A stretch of 64,000 nt of DNA, taken from contig NZ_BBRF01000002.1 in the NCBI RefSeq assembly GCF_000975135.1, positions 310,001 through 374,000 of the forward strand. The letters are read 5' to 3'. The notes under the pieces were generated by a model, which was given only the letters and a program-made list of their open reading frames with translations, made no database searches and was not told the origin of the DNA. Made by a program: the position numbers and the translations under genes. This DNA comes from Demequina aurantiaca (GTDB taxonomy: Bacteria; Actinomycetota; Actinomycetes; Actinomycetales; Demequinaceae). This document shows, piece after piece, positions 8,865-18,260 of the stretch (position 1 is its first letter; the number at the start of each line of letters is the position of its first letter).

Positions 8865-9995
8865 CTACGAGCCCAGTACCCCCATGTCGGATTTCACGTC
8901 AGCGATCACTCGCGGCAGGACGCCGATGAAGCGGCGCACATCAGCGTGAGTCACACCAGGGTGCAAACCGATGCGGAGGTTGCCGTGGGTCAGCGCTCCC
9001 ATCACCTCGAGTACGCGACTGGGCTCGAAGGTCGCCTTCCCACAAGCGGATCCCGAGCCGACGGCAATGCCCGCACGGTCGAGACGCGACACGAGCGGTT
9101 CGCCGTCCAGATAGAGGAACGCGGCAGTAAGAACGTGGGGGAGTCGTTCCTCGGAGTCGCCGATGACGGTCACGTCCTCGAGGCCGTCGATGGCCGTGCG
9201 AATCTCGTCGATGTACGAACTGAGACGCGTCGCGGTGCGCTCCCGCTCCTCAACACGCTCCTGAAGCGCCACCGCTGCGGCGAGCGCGAGCGGAACGGAG
9301 ATGCCGCCAGGTGCCCACGGGTCACCATCGGGCCATGCTTGCAACCATCGCGTCTGTGGACGCAGCGCTACCACTCCGAGGCCAGCGGGGCCACCCCAAT
9401 CCGCGGGGTTCGCCACGAGGGCATCCCAATGCTGCGGAGATTCGATGTGACCGATGCTGGCGGTCGCATCCACGACCAATGGCACCGAGTGATGTGAAGT
9501 CACCGCCGCGACATCCGTTAGTCGCTGGACCGTTGCGACCTCATGATTTGCGTGCTGAACCGCGGCCATCGCGGTCGCGGGGTCGCTGGTGAATGCGGAG
9601 AGGGCATCGAGATCGAGGTGACCGAGCCTGTCGACGGGGACGAGATCAACCTCGCCTTTGGTTGCGAAGGTCGCGGCGTCAAGCATCGCATCGCGTTCAA
9701 TCGCCGAGGCGACGATGCGGTCGCGTCCTCGTCGCGCCGAACAGATGCCAGTCACCACTCGCTCAAAGCCAAGACTGACCGAGGCCGTGAAGTGCAAATA
9801 CTCGCTCTGAGTACCGATCACATCCGCGATCGCGCCGCGGGCACCGTCCACGAGTGCGCGGGCTCGTCGGGATTCGACGTGAAGGCGATTGGGGTCAGCC
9901 CAACCGTCGGCAAAACCGACTCGCAGGGCATCGGTGACGCGGGGTGTAAGGGGCGCGGAACCGCTTGCATCCAGAAACATGCGGGTGTCTGACAT
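8865..9995 (-). CDS. Cysteine-desulfurase-like protein lacking the PLP lysine
   Basis: 376 residues, class V aminotransferase fold of the NifS/IscS type, beginning FLDASGSAPL. It keeps N150 (HANHEVATVQ), D176 and the mobile-loop C318 in GSGSACGK. The position of the Schiff-base Lys is occupied by D199 (NPADWGGPAG where IscS has SSHKIYGPKG), the catalytic His of the EH pair is R101, the Gln after D176 is Ala, and the GATE-like phosphate loop is absent. It is therefore probably not a PLP desulfurase. The ATG lies 6 nt after TAACGT (10002-10007, minus strand). It is divergent from ctaC and convergent with erpA. Confidence 0.85.
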   Translation of the reverse strand: MSDTRMFLDASGSAPLTPRVTDALRVGFADGWADPNRLHVESRRARALVDGARGAIADVIGTQSEYLHFTASVSLGFERVVTGICSARRGRDRIVASAIERDAMLDAATFATKGEVDLVPVDRLGHLDLDALSAFTSDPATAMAAVQHANHEVATVQRLTDVAAVTSHHSVPLVVDATASIGHIESPQHWDALVANPADWGGPAGLGVVALRPQTRWLQAWPDGDPWAPGGISVPLALAAAVALQERVEERERTATRLSSYIDEIRTAIDGLEDVTVIGDSEERLPHVLTAAFLYLDGEPLVSRLDRAGIAVGSGSACGKATFEPSRVLEVMGALTHGNLRIGLHPGVTHADVRRFIGVLPRVIADVKSDMGVLGS

Positions 9996-10027
9996 GCCCT
10001 CACGTTATCGCGCGCTAGACTGACCGC
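9996..10027. promoter_or_regulatory. 32-bp divergent leaderless promoters (desulfurase-like / ctaC)
   Basis: Minus strand TAACGT (10002-10007) ends 6 nt before the desulfurase-like ATG. Plus strand TAGACT (10016-10021) ends 6 nt before the ctaC GTG. The two genes must share most promoter DNA, so their transcription is probably linked or mutually exclusive. Confidence 0.55.
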
Positions 10028-10900
10028 GTGTCCAAAGTAACTCGTCCCAGAACACTTCGTTATGCCCTTGGCGCAACTGGTGCAGTAGCGGTGATGCTCC
10101 TGCTCTCAGGCTGTGTGGAGGGTATTGAGAACGGCGCGCTGCCAAGCACGCCGGACGTCACAAACCAAACCGGTCGCATCATCACTCTGTGGAATGGGTC
10201 GTGGATTGCGGCCCTTGCCGTCGGTGTGCTGACGTGGGGTCTCATCCTGTGGTGCGTTGCGGTGTACCGCAAGCGCAAGGGTGACTCCAAGCTGCCGCTA
10301 CAGACTCGCGCCAACGTGCCGCTTGAGCTCATGTACACGGTGGTACCGCTGATGCTTATTGGGGTGCTGTTCAAGTTCACCGCGCAGGACATCAGCGCGA
10401 TACGCGACACATCGGAGACTCCGGATGTCACGATCCAGGTGATCGGAAAGCAGTGGAGTTGGGACTTCAATTACGTGGACGACAACGTCTACACCGCAGG
10501 CGTGCAGGCGACGCTGACCGGTGAGACCGGCGTCGAGGAGACTCTCCCCACGCTCTACCTGCCCGTCAACGAGCGTGTCGAGTTCATCCTGAACTCCCGT
10601 GACGTGATCCACTCCTTCTGGATTCCGGCGTTCCTCTATAAGGAGGACACGATTCCCGGCCGCACCAACAGTTTCCAGGTGATTCCCACTCAGACGGGCA
10701 CGTACAAGGGCAAGTGTGCTGAGCTTTGCGGCGAGTACCACGCGTCCATGCTGTTCAACGTCGAGGTGGTGGAGCGCGACGAGTACGACGCATACATTCA
10801 GGAACTGCGCGACGAAGGCTACGAGGGCCAGATCGGTCTGGAATACAGCCGTGACCAGGTCGTCAAGATGACCCAGGACCACGAGGAGACCCACGAATAA
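10028..10900 (+). CDS. ctaC: Cytochrome c oxidase subunit II (lipoprotein)
   Basis: 290-residue CuA-bearing subunit of the aa3 oxidase. An N-terminal lipoprotein signal ends at LLLSGC (C29). Two membrane helices follow (about 53-73 and 97-117), then an extracytoplasmic cupredoxin domain with the aromatic WSWDFNY patch, IHSFWIPAF and the CuA ligands in [12 protein letters not shown]. The GTG start gives a leaderless mRNA (TAGACT 6 nt upstream). The stop overlaps the ctaD ATG as TAATG, so subunits I and II are translationally coupled. Confidence 0.97.
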   Translation: MSKVTRPRTLRYALGATGAVAVMLLLSGCVEGIENGALPSTPDVTNQTGRIITLWNGSWIAALAVGVLTWGLILWCVAVYRKRKGDSKLPLQTRANVPLELMYTVVPLMLIGVLFKFTAQDISAIRDTSETPDVTIQVIGKQWSWDFNYVDDNVYTAGVQATLTGETGVEETLPTLYLPVNERVEFILNSRDVIHSFWIPAFLYKEDTIPGRTNSFQVIPTQTGTYKGKCAELCGEYHASMLFNVEVVERDEYDAYIQELRDEGYEGQIGLEYSRDQVVKMTQDHEETHE

Positions 10901-12615
10901 TGGCGACCGACATCATTGAAGCTGCGGATGCGGCGTCAACCCACGAGCCCACACCCAAGGCACCCATGAGCAAGGGACGCTTGTTCATCAAGTGGATCAC
11001 CTCCACTGACCACAAGACCATCGGGTACATGTACCTGATCACGTCGTTTATCTTCTTCTGCATCGGCGGTGTGATGGCGCTGATCATCCGCGCCGAGCTG
11101 TTCGAGCCAGGTATCCAGGTGGTGCAGTCGGCTGAGCAGTACAACCAGCTGTTTACCATGCACGGCACCATCATGCTGCTGCTGTTTGCGACGCCGCTGT
11201 TTGCCGGCTTCGCCAACGTCATCATGCCGCTGCAGATTGGTGCACCCGACGTCGCGTTTCCGCGTGTCAACATGTTTGCGTACTGGCTCTACCTCTTCGG
11301 TGGACTCATCGCATCGGCCGGCTTCTTTACGCCCCAAGGCGCCGCCGCGTTTGGTTGGTTCGCCTACGCTCCGCTGAGCAACGCCGTGTATTCGCCTGGA
11401 GTAGGCGGAGACCTGTGGGTGTTCGGTCTGGCACTTGGTGGCTTCGGTACCATTCTCGGTGCTGTGAACTTCATCACCACGATCGTCACGATGCGTGCGC
11501 CCGGCATGACGATGTTCCGTATGCCGATCTTCACCTGGAACATCCTCGTGACGTCCATGCTCGTGCTGATCGCATTCCCCCCTCTGGCCTCCGCATTGCT
11601 CGCGCTGGGCTCCGACAGACGGTTGGGGTCGCAGGTCTTTAACCCGGACAATGGCGGAGCCATCTTGTGGCAACACCTGTTCTGGTTCTTTGGGCATCCA
11701 GAGGTCTACATCATTGCGCTGCCGTTCTTCGGCATCATTACCGAGATCATCCCGGTGTTTTCGCGTAAGCCGCTCTTCGGGTACCACGGCCTGGTCTATG
11801 CGACCATCGCCATTGCTGCGCTGTCCGTGACTGTATGGGCGCACCACATGTACGTCACCGGTGCCGTGCTGCTGCCATTCTTCGCCTTCATGACCATGTT
11901 GATTGCGGTGCCGACAGGCGTGAAATTCTTCAATTGGATTGGCACCATGTGGAGAGGAAAGTTGACATTCGAGACGCCGATGCTGTGGACGATCGGCTTC
12001 CTCATCACCTTCCTTTTCGGTGGACTGACCGGTGTCATTCTGTCCGCACCGCCGCTCGACTTCCCCGTGTCCGACTCGTACTTCGTGGTGGCTCACTTCC
12101 ACTACGTGGTGTTCGGCACCGTGGTATTCGCGATGTTCGCGGGCTTCTACTTCTGGTGGCCAAAGTTCACCGGCAAGATGCTCGACGAACGCCTGGGCAA
12201 GCTGCACTTCTGGTTGTTGTTCATCGGCTTCCACACCACGTTCCTCATCCAGCACTGGGCCGGAGTGCAGGGCATGGCTCGACGCTACGTCGACTACCTC
12301 CCGGAGGACGGCTTCACTGGTATGAACCAGGTGTCGACCATCGGTGCGTTCATTCTCGCGATCTCGACGCTTCCGTTCCTGTGGAATGTGTACCGTACTC
12401 ACAAGAAGGCGCCCAAGGTAACGGTCGACGACCCGTGGGGCTTCGGAAACTCGCTTGAGTGGGCGACGTCCTGCCCGCCGCCCCGTCACAACTTCACCTC
12501 CATCCCGCGTATTCGCTCTGAGCGTCCCGCGTTCGACCTCCACCACCCGGAGGCAGCGGCCATCGATCACTACCAGGCTGAACGCGACGATGCCGATCAT
12601 GCAGTGGTGAGCTAG
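10900..12615 (+). CDS. ctaD: Cytochrome c oxidase subunit I
   Basis: 571 residues with twelve predicted helices; carries heme a and the heme a3-CuB centre. Visible landmarks are the low-spin heme His in [18 protein letters not shown] (CuB His and cross-linked Tyr), [10 protein letters not shown] with the two other CuB His, and [11 protein letters not shown] with the heme a3 and heme a ligands. Full length. It is the second gene of ctaC-ctaD-ctaF and would act in the bcc-aa3 supercomplex with the qcr genes on the opposite strand. Confidence 0.98.
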   Translation: MATDIIEAADAASTHEPTPKAPMSKGRLFIKWITSTDHKTIGYMYLITSFIFFCIGGVMALIIRAELFEPGIQVVQSAEQYNQLFTMHGTIMLLLFATPLFAGFANVIMPLQIGAPDVAFPRVNMFAYWLYLFGGLIASAGFFTPQGAAAFGWFAYAPLSNAVYSPGVGGDLWVFGLALGGFGTILGAVNFITTIVTMRAPGMTMFRMPIFTWNILVTSMLVLIAFPPLASALLALGSDRRLGSQVFNPDNGGAILWQHLFWFFGHPEVYIIALPFFGIITEIIPVFSRKPLFGYHGLVYATIAIAALSVTVWAHHMYVTGAVLLPFFAFMTMLIAVPTGVKFFNWIGTMWRGKLTFETPMLWTIGFLITFLFGGLTGVILSAPPLDFPVSDSYFVVAHFHYVVFGTVVFAMFAGFYFWWPKFTGKMLDERLGKLHFWLLFIGFHTTFLIQHWAGVQGMARRYVDYLPEDGFTGMNQVSTIGAFILAISTLPFLWNVYRTHKKAPKVTVDDPWGFGNSLEWATSCPPPRHNFTSIPRIRSERPAFDLHHPEAAAIDHYQAERDDADHAVVS

Positions 12616-12626
12616 GGGTATAGACA

Positions 12627-13028
12627 GTGAACATTGAAGCGAAGCTCTTTAATCTGCCGGCGATCTTCTTCTTCCTGGTAGCGATCCTGTACGGAATCTT
12701 CAACAGTTTTGATGAGTGGGTCGGCTTTGTCGGCATCCTGCTGACCGGGGGCCTTTTCCTCATGGTCGGAATCTACTTCCGCATGCTGGACAAGCGTCAC
12801 GGCGCGCGTCCCGAGGACCGCAATGATGGCGAGATCGCTGAGCTCGTCGGCGAACAGGGAATCTATGCCCCCTGGAGCTGGTGGCCCTTGGTGCTTGCAG
12901 CATCGGCTGCGCTTGGATTCCTAGCTCTCGCTGTGGGCTGGTGGATCATGGCCCCGGCCGTGGCGATCTTCGTGATCGGAATCGTCGGTTGGGTCTTTGA
13001 ATACTCGCGCGGACAGCACGCGCACTAG
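12627..13028 (+). CDS. ctaF: Cytochrome c oxidase subunit IV (actinobacterial CtaF)
   Basis: 133 residues with four hydrophobic segments, starting VNIEAKLFNLPAIFFFLVAI and containing the conserved EDRNDGEIAELVGEQGIYAPWSWWPL block between helices 2 and 3 that is typical of actinobacterial CtaF. It is an accessory membrane subunit of aa3 oxidase. The GTG start is 11 bp after ctaD. A strong terminator follows. Confidence 0.95.
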   Translation: MNIEAKLFNLPAIFFFLVAILYGIFNSFDEWVGFVGILLTGGLFLMVGIYFRMLDKRHGARPEDRNDGEIAELVGEQGIYAPWSWWPLVLAASAALGFLALAVGWWIMAPAVAIFVIGIVGWVFEYSRGQHAH

Positions 13029-13046
13029 CGCTTCTCTGAAGTGAAA

Positions 13047-13076
13047 GGGCCGGCGCCATAGGGAGCCGGCCTTTTT
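13047..13076 (+). terminator. Rho-independent terminator of ctaCDF
   Basis: Stem GGCCGGC (13048-13054) with GCCGGCC (13065-13071), followed by TTTTT (13072-13076). It starts about 20 bp after the ctaF stop. This is the clearest classical intrinsic terminator in the window. Confidence 0.88.
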
Positions 13077-13188
13077 GCGTTGCTCAACCCCATACCGGCC
13101 CCGCAATGGTCCACAGTGGGCCGCCTGAATCGTGGCGGTCTCCAGTTAGACAGCTCGGGACCGCTAGGTTATTGGTCAGGAGGTGGGT

Positions 13189-13869
13189 ATGTCTCAACGC
13201 GGAACTCTTTGGGTGCTCTTTGGATGCCTGGTACTGCTGCAGTTCGGCTATCCGGTCACCGCTTATGGACCATGGTGGACGGTCGGCTACCTCTTGCTCT
13301 ACAGCGGAGTAATCTTCTACGGCGCGCGGGAGATCGCCATCCACCCACGTGCTGGATGGCCGATCGTTCCCGGTGTGATCTTGTTAGTCGGTGCCGCCGT
13401 GTGGTTCGCCCTCAATCAGGGCGAGAAGATGGCCACGGTCATCTTGCTGGGAGCAGTCGGTATCTTCCAGTTGATGCTGCTCGTGATCCTGATACGACGG
13501 CTCCTGCAGCCATCCCACCACGCGCATACCATCGACATGTTGTTGATCGCGGTCTCCGCGTATTTGCTTCTCGGCGGGGTCTTCGGGGTCATCGCCAGCC
13601 AACTCGAGTTCGCCGCCGCGGGCAGCTACATCGATGCGACATCGGCGGAACCTGTGACGTGGCAGAGCCTGTTCTATGGGAGCTATGTGACGATCTCCAC
13701 CCTCGGTTACGGAGATATTGTCCCCAAGTCGGACTGGGCACGCTCCCTGGGCTCACTGGAGGCCGTCCTGGGCACCTTGTTCGTTGCAGTGGTCATTGCA
13801 CGCCTGGTGGGCCTGGGCGGGTCACGATGGCGCAAGGACGAACCAGCGGTGGAAACCGAGTCAGCTTAA
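13189..13869 (+). CDS. Ion channel family protein, potassium-type filter
   Basis: 226 residues, five to six hydrophobic segments and a pore loop with the selectivity filter TLGYGD (ISTLGYGDIVPKS, near residue 175). There is no S4-type row of positive residues and no cytosolic RCK domain, so it looks like an ungated or simply gated K+ channel. The ATG at 13189 has AGGAGG 5 nt upstream; a TAGGTT -10-like box lies at 13165-13170. It sits between the two respiratory operons, where it could help dissipate or adjust membrane potential; that role is speculative. Confidence 0.85.
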   Translation: MSQRGTLWVLFGCLVLLQFGYPVTAYGPWWTVGYLLLYSGVIFYGAREIAIHPRAGWPIVPGVILLVGAAVWFALNQGEKMATVILLGAVGIFQLMLLVILIRRLLQPSHHAHTIDMLLIAVSAYLLLGGVFGVIASQLEFAAAGSYIDATSAEPVTWQSLFYGSYVTISTLGYGDIVPKSDWARSLGSLEAVLGTLFVAVVIARLVGLGGSRWRKDEPAVETESA

Positions 13870-13897
13870 CCGCTCGGCTACTTCACCAGGACGCGAC

Positions 13898-13933
13898 AAA
13901 GGGGGCCGGCTCCATGTGGAACCAGCCCCCCTT
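13898..13933 (-). terminator. Terminator hairpin of sodA
   Basis: Arms 13901-13914 and 13917-13930. The two mismatches are C-A on the plus strand but become G-U wobbles in the minus-strand RNA, which marks it as serving sodA. A short TTTGT follows on that strand. Confidence 0.7.
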
Positions 13934-13962
13934 AGTCGTGCTGTCAAGCGTCGCGCATCACG

Positions 13963-14583
13963 TTACGCGATAAGCCCGGCGCCCTGCGTGCGGGCGGTCG
14001 CGAAGCGAGCCTGGACGTTGGCCCAGTCGATGACGTTCCACCAGGCCTTGACGTAGTCGGCCTTCACGTTGCGGTACTGCAGGTAGAAGGCGTGCTCCCA
14101 CATGTCGAGCATCAGCAGCGGAATGATGCCGATAGGCAAGTTGCCCTGCTGGTCGTAGAGCTGCACGATGATGAGCTTCTCACCGAGCGTGTCCCAGGCC
14201 AGAATTGACCAACCGGAGCCCTGAATCGTCATCGCGGTGTTCGTGAAGTGCCCCTGGAAGCCGTCGAACGAGCCAAAGTGCTCGTCGATTGCGGAGGCGA
14301 GGTCGCCTACAGGCTTGTCGCCGCCATCGGGCGACATGTTGGTCCAGAAGACGGAGTGGTTGACGTGACCGCCGAGGTTGAACGCGAGGTTCTTCTCCAG
14401 CATAGGGATGGTCGCGAAATTCTCGGAGTCCCGTGCCTCGGCCATCTTTTCGAGTGCGGTGTTCGCGCCCGCGACGTACGCCGCGTGGTGCTTGCTGTGG
14501 TGCAACTCCATGATTTCGCCCGCAATGTGCGGATCGAGTGCGCCATAGTCGTAGGAAAGATCTGGAAGGCTGTAGTCGCCCAT
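13963..14583 (-). CDS. sodA: Superoxide dismutase, Fe/Mn type
   Basis: 206-residue cytosolic enzyme converting superoxide to peroxide and oxygen. The metal ligands are H28 (ELHHSKHH), H76 ([10 protein letters not shown]), D160 and H164 ([12 protein letters not shown]). Metal choice (Mn, Fe or cambialistic) cannot be set from sequence alone. AAGGAGACTCA precedes the ATG. The leader contains a 20-bp inverted repeat. Its position between two respiratory-chain operons suits a role against electron-leak oxidants. Confidence 0.96.
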   Translation of the reverse strand: MGDYSLPDLSYDYGALDPHIAGEIMELHHSKHHAAYVAGANTALEKMAEARDSENFATIPMLEKNLAFNLGGHVNHSVFWTNMSPDGGDKPVGDLASAIDEHFGSFDGFQGHFTNTAMTIQGSGWSILAWDTLGEKLIIVQLYDQQGNLPIGIIPLLMLDMWEHAFYLQYRNVKADYVKAWWNVIDWANVQARFATARTQGAGLIA

Positions 14584-14602
14584 TGAGTCTCCTTAGGTCG
14601 TG

Positions 14603-14622
14603 TCCAGTCGGGTCCGACTGGA
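14603..14622. promoter_or_regulatory. Inverted repeat in the sodA 5' region
   Basis: TCCAGTCGG-GT-CCGACTGGA, perfect 9-bp arms around a 2-bp centre, 19 bp upstream of the sodA ATG and just upstream of its ribosome-binding site. It may be an operator for a metal- or redox-responsive regulator; as RNA its 2-nt loop would force the innermost pairs open. Confidence 0.5.
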
Positions 14623-14717
14623 GCTTTTCTGGGAACCCTTCGAGCCTAGTCCCGCCCGGCCAAGATCGCTTGGCGCATCGCGGAGGCATAGCCGACTCAC
14701 TAGGGTCCTACCTGGTC

Positions 14718-14764
14718 AAACACGAATGGCCCGCCCAAGATTCCCGGGCGGGCCATTCGTGTTT
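14718..14764 (-). terminator. Terminator of the ctaE-qcrCAB operon
   Basis: Perfect 19-bp arms (14718-14736 and 14746-14764) with a 9-nt loop, immediately downstream of qcrB on the minus strand. The arm sequence ends GTGTTT on that strand, giving a short U-run. Confidence 0.85.
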
Positions 14765-14779
14765 GTGAAACGGCGGTGA

Positions 14780-16396
14780 CTAGTGGTGGTGTTGGGCTTC
14801 CTCGAGCTCGGCCGGCGTCACAGGTGACACGCGGTCCTCGAAGTAGAAGCGCGACAGGCGGTGCTTGAACCGGTCGAACTTGTGGCCCTTGCGCTCCACA
14901 CCACGGTCGTTGTGCGACGGCGCCACCACGCTAGGAGCGATGTCGTCATAGTTCACGGCAATCCAGCGAGCCTGCTCATCGAGCGGCTCGTGGACCTCAA
15001 TGTACTCGCCGTTTTCGTGACGCACGATGCGGCCGGTCTCGTTGCCGTGAAGCACGAGCTCGCGGTCCTTCCGCTGCAGTCCCAGGCAGAAGCGCTTGGT
15101 CACCATGAATGCCACGACGGGCAGGATGAAGATCGCGAAGCGGAAGAAGATCGTGAGGTCGTTGAGCGACAGGTGGAACAAGTTCGCCACGATGTCATTG
15201 GAGCCCTCGAGAACGAGGATGACGTAGAACGTGATGACGGCGACGCCAATTCCGGTGCGAACTGGTGCATTGCGGGGCCTGTCCAGCACGTGCTTCTCGC
15301 CGCGGTCGCCGGTAGCCCACGCCTCGAACCACGGATAGAAGGCCATGAAGCCAAAGAGCAGGGCAGGCATGATGAGGCCCGGAATCAGCAGGTTCATCGA
15401 CAGCGTGTAGCCACCAATAACCCACTCGAAGGGGAAGCCCCATAGCTCGCCAGGCATCATGCGCAGTGCGCCGTCGACAAACAGGATGTACCAGTCAGGC
15501 TGGGTACCTGCCGAGACGGGGGAGGGGTCGTAAGGACCGTAGTTCCACACCGGGTTGATGGTGAAGAACGCACCCATGAATGCGATGACACCGAACACGA
15601 CGAAGAAGAATCCACCGGCCTTGGCCGTGTACACGGGGAACAACGGAAGACCCACAACATTCTTGTGCGTCCGTCCACCGCCCGGGTACTGAGTGTGCTT
15701 GTGCAGGAACACCAGGAAGAGGTGCAGTGCAATCAACCCCAGGATGAGCGCTGGCACCAGCAACACGTGCGCGGTAAACAGCCTCGGGATTAGCACCTCA
15801 CCGGGGAACTCACCACCGAACAGCCAGTACGAGATGTACGTACCGATGATCGGAATGGCCTTGACGATTCCGTCGATGATTCGCAGACCGTTGCCGGAGA
15901 GAACGTCATCGGGGAGCGAGTAGCCCGTGAAGCCCGCCGCGAGCGACATGATCATCAGCGTGAAGCCGATGAGCCAGTTGATCTCGCGCGGCTTGCGGAA
16001 TGCTCCGGTGAAGAAGACTCGCGCCATGTGGAACAGGATCGATGCGGTGAAGAGCAGCGCCGCCCAGTGGTGGATCTGACGCATCAGGAGCCCGCCTGGC
16101 ACCTCAAAGGAGGTGTCGAGCGTGGAGGCGAACGCACGTGACATCTCCACGCCCTGCATGGTGGGGAAGGTGCCGTCGTAGTGGATGATGTCCATCGAGG
16201 GCACAAAGAATGCGGTCAGGAAGACACCTGAGATAAGCAGCACGATGAACGAGTACAGTGCGACCTCGCCCAGCATGAATGACCAGTGGTCAGGGAAGAT
16301 CTTGCGTGCGAAGAACTTGACGAAGCCGCCGATCGACGTGCGCTCGTCAACGTAATTGGCCGTGCCGGCAGCGGCGTTATTGAGCTTGGTACCCAT
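14780..16396 (-). CDS. qcrB: Cytochrome bc1 complex cytochrome b subunit
   Basis: 538 residues, the extended actinobacterial form. Membrane-embedded diheme cytochrome b oxidising menaquinol. The N-terminal half has helices with heme His residues (MRQIHHWAALLFTASILFHMARVFFTG) and GYSLPDDVLSGNGLRI; the C-terminal half carries the PDWYILFVDGALR Qo-site region. A hydrophilic tail of over 120 residues ends in HHH. The start overlaps the qcrA stop by one base (TAATG). Last gene of the operon. Confidence 0.97.
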   Translation of the reverse strand: MGTKLNNAAAGTANYVDERTSIGGFVKFFARKIFPDHWSFMLGEVALYSFIVLLISGVFLTAFFVPSMDIIHYDGTFPTMQGVEMSRAFASTLDTSFEVPGGLLMRQIHHWAALLFTASILFHMARVFFTGAFRKPREINWLIGFTLMIMSLAAGFTGYSLPDDVLSGNGLRIIDGIVKAIPIIGTYISYWLFGGEFPGEVLIPRLFTAHVLLVPALILGLIALHLFLVFLHKHTQYPGGGRTHKNVVGLPLFPVYTAKAGGFFFVVFGVIAFMGAFFTINPVWNYGPYDPSPVSAGTQPDWYILFVDGALRMMPGELWGFPFEWVIGGYTLSMNLLIPGLIMPALLFGFMAFYPWFEAWATGDRGEKHVLDRPRNAPVRTGIGVAVITFYVILVLEGSNDIVANLFHLSLNDLTIFFRFAIFILPVVAFMVTKRFCLGLQRKDRELVLHGNETGRIVRHENGEYIEVHEPLDEQARWIAVNYDDIAPSVVAPSHNDRGVERKGHKFDRFKHRLSRFYFEDRVSPVTPAELEEAQHHH

Positions 16397-17469
16397 TAGT
16401 GGCTGCCCTCCTCAGGGGTCAAGTCGCCGTCAGGAGTCTTGAGGCGGTCCCAGTAGCTTGGTCCCACTGGCTCGTCAAAGTCGCTCTTGGCGATGATGTA
16501 GCCCTCATCGTCTACGGCGATGGGCAACTGGGGCAACGGGCGCTTTGCGGGACCGAAGACCACTTTGGCGCCATCGGAGACGTCGAAAGTTGACTGGTGG
16601 CACGGGCACAGCAGGTGGTGCGTCTGCTGCTCGTAAAGAGCAACCGGGCAACCGACGTGGGTGCATACCTTGGAATAGGCGACGATGCCATCAAATGACC
16701 AGTCCTCGCGCCCAGGCTGAATCGTGAGGTCACGGGGGTCAAGGCGAACCATGAGCACGATGGCCTTGGCCTTCGCCTCGAGCTTGCCGTGACCCATCTC
16801 ATTGAGTCCCTCGGGGATCACGTGGAAGGCGGAGCCGATAGTGACGTCGGAGGCCTTGATGGGGGTGCCGTCAGGGTCACGCGCTAGGCGGGTTCCCTTC
16901 TTCCACATGGTGTGGCGCAGCAGACCCACGTTCCAGTCGCCGCCCATGTTGCCGATCTGGGGCACGAGTAGTGCAAGCGGAGCCACAAGCATCGCGGTGA
17001 TGAGTGATCCCTTGAGTAGGCCACGACGCGGGACGCCCTCCTTGGATGCCCCAATGCCGGAGTCCTCGACGCCGTCCTTGAGGTTCTGAATCGCACCCGC
17101 GCGGCTCTCGTCCGACGAGCGCAGTTCGTGGCGCTCTTCAACCATTTCGTGATCGCGCATGAGCGTCTTGGCCCAGTGAATGGCGCCCCAGCCGATGCCG
17201 AACATCGCGAGCATGACACCGATACCGATGACCGTGTTGGTCTGCTGGATCGACTCAACGTCTTCGCCCATGTCGTGGAGGCCAAAGTAGGCCCAGATGG
17301 CGATGACGGTGCCGAGGATCGAGATGCCGAACATTGCGGCCACCTGACGCTCAGCGCGCTTGGCGGCCTTGGGGTCCTTGTCGGACAGACGCGGGCGGTG
17401 GTACGGGACACCCGGATCCTGGAACGAATCAGGTTCCGTGGTCTCTTGACTCTGATCTGACTGGCTCAT
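16396..17469 (-). CDS. qcrA: Cytochrome bc1 complex Rieske iron-sulfur subunit
   Basis: 357 residues. Three N-terminal membrane helices, a feature of actinobacterial QcrA, precede the Rieske domain with CTHVGCPVAL and CPCHQSTFDV as [2Fe-2S] ligands. It transfers electrons from menaquinol to cytochrome cc. The ATG at 17469 was chosen since it overlaps the qcrC stop as ATGA; a longer frame from 17529 would intrude 64 bp into qcrC. Confidence 0.97.
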   Translation of the reverse strand: MSQSDQSQETTEPDSFQDPGVPYHRPRLSDKDPKAAKRAERQVAAMFGISILGTVIAIWAYFGLHDMGEDVESIQQTNTVIGIGVMLAMFGIGWGAIHWAKTLMRDHEMVEERHELRSSDESRAGAIQNLKDGVEDSGIGASKEGVPRRGLLKGSLITAMLVAPLALLVPQIGNMGGDWNVGLLRHTMWKKGTRLARDPDGTPIKASDVTIGSAFHVIPEGLNEMGHGKLEAKAKAIVLMVRLDPRDLTIQPGREDWSFDGIVAYSKVCTHVGCPVALYEQQTHHLLCPCHQSTFDVSDGAKVVFGPAKRPLPQLPIAVDDEGYIIAKSDFDEPVGPSYWDRLKTPDGDLTPEEGSH

Positions 17470-18251
17470 GAAGAACGCGCTCCTACCCACACGGTGCTGG
17501 CGATGATGAGGCCGATTCCGACCAGCCAAGCCCAGAAGCCTTCAGCAACGGGGCCAATGGCGCCTAGCTTGAGTCCGCCGGGAGACGGCTGACGCTGCTC
17601 CTCGAGGTACGCGATGACGTCGCGCTTTCCCTCGGACGAGATGTTGGCGTTGTTGAACACCGGCATCGACTGCGGGCCCGTCAGCATCGCCTCGTAGATG
17701 TGAGTGGGAGTCGTGGCCCACAGCGAAGGCGCGTACTTGCCCTGGGTCAGTGCTCCACCACCACCGACTGAGCCGTGGCACATGGCGCAGTTGGTCCGGA
17801 AAAGTTCCATGCCATTCGCGGGGTCACCGAGCGAACCGTCGACCTGTTCCGCGGTGGGAACAGTGGGTCCAGCGCCGAGCGACGCGACATAGCCAGCGAG
17901 CTGGTCGATCTGGTCCTGGTCAAACTGTGGTGCCTTGGCGCGCGCCTGGGGTCCGGACATCTGCATCGGCATGCGGCCGGTGCCCACCTGGAAGTCCACG
18001 GCGGCTGCACCTACGCCGACCAGCGAGGGAGCAATATCCTCTTGGCCCTGGGCGTCCATGCCGTGGCAGGTGGCGCAGTTGGCTGCGAAGAGTTTTTCGC
18101 CCTGTGCGACGTCGTCTTCAGACACCTGGGTCGCGGCGGTGGCGGGGGAGCTGGTGGTCACCGCGGCGACGCCAGTGATGGCGGCGAGCAGTAGCAGTAC
18201 CAGCATGAGCGGAGCGGCCTTGTGGTACCGCTTTTTGGCTAAAGATTTCAT
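17466..18251 (-). CDS. qcrC: Diheme cytochrome c of the bcc complex
   Basis: 261 residues with an N-terminal membrane anchor, two c-type heme sites (C59-A-T-C62-H63 and C155-A-M-C158-H159) and a C-terminal helix. In actinobacteria this fused diheme subunit replaces a soluble cytochrome c and passes electrons straight to CtaC. GTAGGGA lies 7 nt before the ATG at 18251 and only 1 nt before an ATG at 18257, so 18251 is preferred. Confidence 0.96.
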   Translation of the reverse strand: MKSLAKKRYHKAAPLMLVLLLLAAITGVAAVTTSSPATAATQVSEDDVAQGEKLFAANCATCHGMDAQGQEDIAPSLVGVGAAAVDFQVGTGRMPMQMSGPQARAKAPQFDQDQIDQLAGYVASLGAGPTVPTAEQVDGSLGDPANGMELFRTNCAMCHGSVGGGGALTQGKYAPSLWATTPTHIYEAMLTGPQSMPVFNNANISSEGKRDVIAYLEEQRQPSPGGLKLGAIGPVAEGFWAWLVGIGLIIASTVWVGARSS

Positions 18252-18260
18252 GGTCATTCC

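Noticed and set aside
10936-12600. 554-codon open frame on the minus strand opposite ctaD
   Set aside because: Composition is His/Arg/Glu-rich with no recognisable domain, and it mirrors ctaD exactly. High-GC codon bias produces such antisense frames.
17469-17529. Longer qcrA starting at 17529
   Set aside because: It would overlap qcrC by 64 bp; the ATGA overlap at 17469 gives the normal QcrA N-terminus.
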